Shown here one piece after another: positions 37,401 to 46,400 of a stretch of 64,000 nucleotides of DNA. Numbering within the stretch: position 1 is the stretch's first letter; each line of letters begins with the position of its first letter. The DNA is from Siphonodentalium dalli. Lineage: Eukaryota > Mollusca > Scaphopoda > Gadilida > Siphonodentaliidae. The notes beneath the pieces were generated by a model, which was given only the letters and a program-made list of their open reading frames with translations, did not search any database and had not been told where the DNA came from. Made by a program: the position numbers and the translations under genes. The DNA is taken from positions 46,699,573 to 46,763,572 of the forward strand of contig CP136064.1 in assembly GCA_032622095.1 (NCBI GenBank), given 5' to 3'.

Positions 37401-40400
37401 CGATCTGCCTAATTTATACTCGAAATTACGATTGGGGTCCATTCATTCGACGGACCCAGGAAATATAGCCTTATGTGAATCTTATTTGGAGGGAATCAAT
37501 AAACTGATTTTGATAAAAAGAAAAAAAAAAGGGGAAAAAAAGCCACAGCTACCCTCGTGTGAGTGGTTTTGCTTTGGTTCGTTAATTACACTAGCGTATG
37601 ATCATATTATTACCTATATCAATATACTAAATATAGCGCGAATAACTAATATTTTACGATGTGTCGCCGTTTGGTTTGGAACATAAATTGTATAGACATT
37701 ATACAGTTATCGCCCGCGATTGAGTGAGACACGGGGATTTGTCGCCCGCTCGAGACCTGAATTTCACCCGAGGGCCGCTAGGCCCGAGGGTGACATTCCA
37801 GGTCGAGAGCGGCGACAAATCCCCGTGTCTCACGAAAACAAGGGTGATAACTGTTTTGTTATCTGACAATGGAGTACACACGAACCTCCTTAATAGCAGG
37901 CATAAATGCGCGCATATATTCTTTAATCCAGTTCGAAAAGTTAATTTTATGTTGGAATCATCGCTATCTAGAAAATAAAACATTCATAATCGGGATCAAT
38001 TAACATACCCGTCATTTGCGCAGATATTCTCCGGTCAGTTTGCTGGTTGCATTGTGGAAATCGGTTCACGGAAAGAGGAGTAAAGCAATTTCGAAGTTGA
38101 GTAGCCATGCAGCGAAATGTTCGGTTTCGTTTCAAATGAGCGTGAAGACGCCGACAGACGTGTTAATTTACAGAATGCTAAAATGTGGAACTAACACGTT
38201 GTAGTAGTGCAAAAAGAAATTGACATCTGTCACAGATCGTTACGCAACATACGGGTATTCTCTGAAGTCTGATGAATGTATTGAAGAAAAGAAATAATCA
38301 ATTGATAAACATCAAAGAGTGGCTATTTGATCTAGTACATAAACGTAGTTGTAACGTATGTACATCGTATGTGCAATTGTCTGCAGCATACCAACTACAT
38401 AATAAGGTTTATACATTTGTCCCACGGTCTTTATTATTGATATAAAAAGGTCCAATATGAATATTACACCCTATAACAGATATGTGTCTGTGCTAACACC
38501 ATTTATACATAGTGTGCTTTAATTGCAAATAAAAAAACACACAATTATGCAAATTAGCAAACACCACAGTTCGCGGTTGTTATGAAAGAGTGGGGTTTAT
38601 AAAAACAGTGTTTTTCGAAAGTGTCAGAGAGCTTTCAGAGAATCTCTGCGCGGTGAGTTCTTCGTAGTTCTATGTTTACTGGTAACAGCTGAGCGGTCAA
38701 TAGCTGAGACAATGTTACCCTCGAGGGTAATATGGTGATTTATCGCCCGCCATGTGACGCCCTCTCAGCCAATCAGAAGAGAGGAAAATGGGATGAAGGA
38801 TAACAAACAATGTTATTGCATGCTTTCGATGCATGATTATTGACGGAAGCTACTTTATCTTTAATCGTGTCAATGGGCGTGGTGTTGTTGTTGTAAAATA
38901 AGGACTATTTAAAAACAGAATAACGTTTGTATATGTCTAATCAATCAAGATTTATCTAAATGTTTCATATATAATAGAAATTGCTTCTTGTATATTTTAA
39001 AACTGTGTTTATGTCGGCTAATGAACTCCCGACTGGACATTAAGAAATAAAAGGATTTCCCCTTCGAGTTCTCGACCATCTGCTTCCGAATGTGCAGTCA
39101 CTCTCTATTAACACTGACTTATATGCTATATAACGAAAATTTTCCAAACTCCTGTGACTGTTTTGGACTGTATGGGAAGCTGGAGGTGCCCATGGGTGGG
39201 GGAGGGTGCAAATATAACTCCCGGTCTTGGAATCTTTGAACAGCGGTGGTGCTTGGTGGTGTCTCACCCCCGACGTTGGTAAAACAAATACAACGCACTT
39301 CATGCCTGATATAACAATGGTTGAAATATTACTCTGAACTAGGTTGAAACGGTATGCTTTTCGAACGAGTAATTAGTATGGATTTGTTGTCTTTAGACCA
39401 ACGGTTGCATGCATGCTCTTAATTCTGACTAAATTATTAGACCGAAATGGCTATCAGTTGACACTTTTCCAGTAAGTAGTGTTAGGATGAACATTTCCAA
39501 CCTTGAAGAACCAATTGGAAAATTCAATCCCGGGGGGGGGGGGGGCGAGACCGTTTAGCCACGCTCCTCTGACATGTGACATCTGAACAGATATCTAAGT
39601 TATATCGGGTATGTTTTCAATTTACAGAAGGATACTATTGTGCACGAGTTTGGCCATGCCATGGGACTGCACCATGAACAGAATCGACCTGACAGAGACA
39701 GTTTCATCACGGTCAATTTCGATAATATTCGCGATGGTATGGGGAGCCAGTTCCAGAAGTCGTCGGCGTCCCGCGTGACGGGATTTGGTACAACATACGA
39801 TTACTATAGTGTCATGCACTACGGCGACTATGTGAGTTTCTTTACCACAGTATGCACAGTTTATGCGAAATAACATAATAGTTTTATAAAAAAAAACAAA
39901 CAACAAACATCAACATGAGAAGTTATTGGTGGTAGTTGAATGACGATGCATTGCATCAAACAGTTATCTTGAACACAATTTATTTTCGTTAGTATTTACA
40001 AGCTTTAAGTTTTAATTCATTTTGTAACTTGCATTTGCCTATATATCTGATGTATTGCAATACATATTATATTCTATGCTATTCTATTCTAACCAGTGCA
40101 AGAATAAATATATGAATATGTTCATGTTTAATACCTCCAATAATGAAAGTTCTCATGCCAAAACAGTGTTATGTAAATAGGCTACAGTGAATTTACGGAT
40201 TAAAAGTGCAATTAGTTCAATAAGTTACCATAGTTTTGGTTCACATAACAATGGTATCAAGATGCGAAATTTTTGATTTTGTAGAGGTTATTTATTTATC
40301 CATTTTCTTCTCAGTGGCGATGTTTATAGACTTATATATATATTATTTGTTTGTGCACATTTACGTACTGCGAGTTGATTGGGTCCCTTTAAGCGATCGT

Positions 40401-43400
40401 TGTACGTGTTAATATGCAAGTTGTGTATCCGAGATTTTGAAAGGGAGACAACGCAATCTGGGCCCGGGATGTAACAAAATCGAGCATAAATTATGGTTTC
40501 AAACCACCACCGGGCTTTGCACCTTTGATTAGCGAACTGATTAGAGAACTGTCCGGGGTAATTCTCAGTGAAATTAGCTATTTGTGCGATCTTTCCTCCA
40601 CACGTAGCGACCATTAACTACATTAAAATAAAAGTTCCTAGAAATGAATTAGATCGGTCGTCAAGAAATATCAGACTATACTATTCGTCTCGGTGTGACC
40701 AGAGGTCATGACCGATGGAAGAACAACTACATCTTGTAGACAAAGCGGCCTTATTTAATTCTGACCAGTATATATGGCACGTTTCGTGAATTTCCAAACT
40801 ATTAACATCGTTGGTTTCCGTTGCATGGACTTGGTTTGGAAATAGAACATAGCTGTCTGGATATTTTCCCGATTTTTCGGGCAAATGGAATTATGCTTGA
40901 CGGTTAATTCGTTATAAGTTGTTTTGCTATTTAAACCTCTATACAATTTACGTGTCGGGTTTGAAGGAATATCCAACTTATGTGCCAACCGCCGAACAAT
41001 TTCAACGATATGCTGATAAATCTAACCATTCTTCCTGTCCCTATATAATCCCAACATGTCTTTGACGGGACTATTTTCTTCCCCAGGCGTTCTCGAAAAA
41101 TGGAGAAAGAACCATTGTCACATCCATACCGTCCGCACAAGAGGAGATTGGAACAAGTCCAACTCTCAGCTACCTAGATGCAGCAGTTATGAACATCATG
41201 TATTCGTGCAATAGTAAGTAAATACATTTATATGATATATTATTCAATTGTAGAACAATACACTCCACCTTAACAATGAGATTAAATTATTTCCTTGGCA
41301 TAATTTCAGAGAACTTGGTATTAAATGGATCTTCCATTGGTAAACTGCAATGAACTTTCTAATAATTCTGGGAAGAATAATGGTGAACCCTAAAACTAGT
41401 TATGATGACAATCCTCTATTATTTTGAGGTAATGTTCTATTCTTGAGGTTGGTGTACTAATTGCCGAACGAACTGTTGACCGCCCTGAATTAACTGTTGC
41501 CCGGTTTGCAATCACGGTCAGCTTTCGTGACGTCACAAGTGAAGTGTTGCCCGACCCGAGCGAACTGTTGACTGGCTCCGAGCGAACTGTTGACTGTCCC
41601 GAACGAACTGTTACATGGTTTGCAATTTCCGTGACGTTTCGACTATTTCAGGAAATTTCCGGTTTCGTTTTTTAATTATACCGGATATCCGCATTGTCAC
41701 TGTCACACTCGAAAAACAACACAATTATTTTGAATTAATCGCTGAATATGTCTCGATTTTCTGATATTTCCGAGGATGACATCAATAACTTGTTAGAGAA
41801 TAGAGATTCTCTAAGCGCAAAGAATGTCATCAAAAGTTCCGTGAAATAACACTATTAAAGAGTGTGATTAATTAGCAATGACCTGATTATATACAAGTAA
41901 ATGTATTGGGCAACAAAGCAATTATGTCATGTGTCTTTCGGGAACAGGCAAAATTGTTGTCCCTCGGCCTTGGGCAACAGTTCGATAGTCATTCCTGATA
42001 CATCGGGACAACAATTTTGACTGTTCCCAAAAGACACTTGAAATAATTGCTTACTATTTGATGATGTGAGATAGTGTTAACCCACTGAGTGCGTGCCTGG
42101 TTGAGTGAGCACCGTTTATGCGGCGGTAGAGCCAAGTCCAATAGTCACACAATAGTCATGAGAATAAAAAATTCATTTAAAGATTCGTTCGAAGAACAGC
42201 TTAGCTCTGCATGTAACCCCTGACAATACCAAGAATTGGGGACACCATGCCATCATTATAATGATAATGCCTGATCTCTTCCAATTCCTCTTGCATACGC
42301 TGAGGAACGGCATAGTATTTAGTGTCATTGTACTGACTCATTTAGGACACACATAGATGAAAAGTCACTATATATGGAGAGGTCCACTTGTCAACAGAAT
42401 ATTCTGGTATTCGAACACCCCCACACATAATTCACAGTGATTTGTGAATTTTGTGATTTAAAAAAAATTGACTCTCCCTAATCAATTGTTGTTTTGTCAA
42501 GATAAAACCACTCACCAATTTGTTAGTCATACGATATATTGGTAACACATAACAGATTATCTTCCCAAACTTTCATTGCATTTTTACAACCACATCTAAA
42601 GCTATCTTTATTAGTAGGGAACTTACTTTTTTTTATATTAGTATCCAAGATAAGCAACTGCTTTTGCTGTGTTTAAAACCTATTACATTTTTGTTTACAG
42701 CGAGATGTGACACAAACCCATGCACGGGGGATTCAAAATTTCAAGCAGAGGATTGCCAGTGTTACTGTCGCGGAGATACAGAATACGACATAGTGCTTTG
42801 CACAAGTAAGTTCTCACGGACACCGTTAAATAGGACAGATCATCATGAACATGTCAGTTACATTGAAACCTCAGACACGGCACGGTTATGCCCTTAATAA
42901 TAATGGTTATCGAATGAAATACTAAGCCGGGCATACGTCATTCACAGTATACAGGTACTGGATGCGACCTTTTAAAAACAAGCCAGTGATGTGTCGAGGG
43001 GGTGAGTGATGGGGAAGAAGTGGAGCAGTGAGATTCAATACATGTAGTCGGAAATTACACACCTAACACATCAGTTGTAAATAATTTCAGACCAAAATAG
43101 AGGTTTAAATTACTCTAGCAGTTTGATCTTCCAACCAGTATTATGGGTATTATGGGTATTATGGGTATTATGGGTATTATGGGTATTTTTATTTTTTTTG
43201 CGAGTAAAGGCCGAAAAGTTTGTGTTCATATGCTTAATATGGCACAGGTTAGCGACTTGCAACTGAGGATGATCCTATTGTTTCTATACAACTTTTGACT
43301 TTCCAAACTTTTACTTCTTTGATCTTTGAAATTGTAAAGTTTTACATTTTCCTTAAATTACAAATTTTAGGGCTTTTGGTTTTAATTACCCTCTTTCGAC

Positions 43401-46400
43401 CAGTACATTCCAAATTCTTTTCAAAATCCTTTAAGCCGCTCCGGGATCTTGCTCTCCTACTCAAAATTTATGCCAGGAGCACGAGGATGCTGGTGTCTGC
43501 ATGTGATTGGGACCCTGACCCCATTATATACCCATTCTTTGATATGCTTTGCAGACCCTCTCCTCTTGCTCTTGTCATCCATTCATTTTTGTACCAACAA
43601 TTATTGTGTGGGTAAATTTAATACGAATATATTTTAAGCCATTATTTCAGCTAAAACCTTCTTTGACATACCAAAAGGCATTGGCCGACCTGCCAGTGCA
43701 TTACTCTGACTTTGTCTCTGTCAATCTAGTGTGCTAGGTGTGGGATTGCTAACCCTGACAGTTTGCTACCTGATCAGACACCCACTTACCTTATATGGTT
43801 ACACATAAAAACAAAATAGAGGTTTAAATTACTCTAGCAGTTTGACCTTCCAACCAGTATTATGGGTATTATGGGTACTATGGGTATTATGGGTATTATG
43901 GGTATTATGGGTATTATGGGTATTATGGGTATTATGGGTATTACGTTGGAACACGCGTTTTCTGAACTCAGTTGAACTAGTATCTGCAAGTTATTTATAC
44001 TTAACACAAATGGAGGTTATTGGCGATGATAGAATCAAGTTACAACGTTTTGATATTTTAGTTAAATTTATGGACCGTGAAGCAATCTTTTTAACAATGA
44101 CAGACGGCAGCTTAGTTAGCACTCTTCCTTCACTAAACAGTTGTGTCTACTTTGAGATAAATGTCAGTTGTTGCCGAATTTATACGCATTAAACCGATTC
44201 AATACCGAATTGAACAAGCCGCCAGATTCGTAGTCATTTTACACTGCCAACCCTACTGATGCCATAAACGTCATAAACGTGAGAGTGTGTCCCCTTCCGA
44301 TGCCCATACCTGACTACCGAGGCACGCTATTGACATGCTCATGCATGCATGTTCAGTCGCATTATGTTAGGATATATACAAAATTGAACCTTAACAAATA
44401 TACAACAATGTGTGTTATTACGTCTGGTCAGATTGTGCGTCTTCAAATGGAACTTAAGCTAATCACTTTCTTATAACAGATTCCTCAGCGATAACTACGA
44501 CAACGGCGACCACAACGACAACGGTGACCAATACGACAACGGCGACCACTACGATGCCTCCAACAACGACCACAACAGATGAAGTTACAACTGAAGGAGA
44601 CGTCACGACTGAGGATATGACGACTGAAGTCGACGTCACAACAGATGAAATCACAACTGATGCTGACATCACGACGGACGAAATGACAACTGAAGTCGAC
44701 GTCACGACAGATGAAATAACAACAGATGCTGACATCACGACTGACGAAATGACGACTGAAGTCGACGTCACGACAGATGAAATAACAACAGATGCTGACA
44801 TCACGACTGACGAAATGACGACTGAAGTCGACGTCACGACAGATGAAATGACGACTGATGCCGACGTCACGACAGACGAAATGACGACTGATGCTGACGT
44901 CACGACAGACGAAATGACAACAGAGGTAGACGTCACGACAGACGAAATGACGACTGATGCTGATGTCACGACAGACGAAATGACAACTGAAGTCGACATC
45001 ACAACAGATGAAATGACGACTGATGCGGACGTCACAACAGACGAAATGACGACTGAAGTCGACGTCACAACAGATGAAATCACAACTGAAGCTGATGTCA
45101 CGACGTCCCCTCCCACAGAGACCACGACAACAAGTGAGCCCTATTATAAACTTTTCCAGTCGAAGCATTGTTGAGTTGATTTTCGAAAATGGTGTTAGAA
45201 AATCTTTTAGAATTACAAATATTTGTTCATTCCATGTTCGTTCTCTCGTATCCATGGTCGGTATTATATGACGTCATTTACCTTACAAGCTACAAGCGGC
45301 ACATTTCTATTATTCTCCCGCCGTGATTATGTTCTCTCGTATTCATGGTCGGTAATATACGTCTTCATTTACCTTACAAGCGGCACATTTCTATTATTCT
45401 CCCACTGTGAGTGTGGAGACCCATAGCTTGTCGATTTTTATTAGTGCGATATTGACCAATTATTACATGTGAGATATATTGTGTTTGATAATGTATTGCT
45501 TTTTCTTTAAACAGCCACCGCATCTAATAGATGGCCGACGAGGCTCTGTCGCAAACTCAAGTATTTCTGCGACTCGATCCCTCTGATCAAAAGAAACTGC
45601 GCTGCTACCTGCTCTAAATCAGACGCAATCGGTGAGCATTTACCCATACAACTCATTTATCATTTATTTAGTATGGATTTGAACCCCACATTTTCTAAAT
45701 AGATTCTCCAATCACTTATAAAAGTATATATATATCTACAGAAAATGTATGGCATGCAATTTGTGTGTCTGATTTTGTCATATTTTTTATTTACCGTGAA
45801 TTTTGGAAATCGGTCTCATATTTTAAAATTAACGGCAATCCTTTTACGCTGGCTGGGGGGGGGGGCATAACTACTATTAGTTCATCTAACACTATCTCTT
45901 CGTGAGCCATGCATTTATGTCTATAAATACGTTATTAGCATTGACATTTTGGCGAAATTTGAGAAGTTAACTTCTTTATCTTCGATGAGATTGGAAAAGG
46001 AAGTTCACTGACATTACAAAATTAGGACTGTCCTGTCTGTCCACTTGTAGTTGCAGCTAACAGCATCTTTTCATGGCCCATGCATTTATTTCTATAAATA
46101 CGTCATTAGTTTTGACATTTTGACGAATTTTCAGAAGTTAACTTGTTTATCTTCGACGAAAATGGAAAATGAAGTTACAAACAACGTTCGTTGGCATTAC
46201 AGAGTTTGGACTGTCCGCTTACCAACTAAACAGACGAACTATTAAATACACCGGACAGCTATGATCGGACATTTGTAAAATCACCAATATAAGTCTAATG
46301 CTGATATACCGATATTGCAACAAGTATCGCAGAGGGTATAGTTTAAGATTGACCGTGTCTTTGGACGGCAATCCGATTGCACGAAATGAGTCTGTTACTA

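Noticed and set aside
37699-37983. Opposing frames at 37699-37983 (-) and 37724-37978 (+)
   Set aside because: They mirror each other because the sequence is a palindrome.
42664-42897. A 77-codon gene around exon 9
   Set aside because: The recognised cysteine module begins exactly at the acceptor 42700/42701 and ends at the donor 42806; the outer parts are intron.
44463-45255. Two long minus-strand frames opposite exon 10 (Val/Ser-rich and Cys/His/Asp-rich)
   Set aside because: They arise from the 33-bp repeat read backwards; the + strand exon has splice sites, phase and a domain context.
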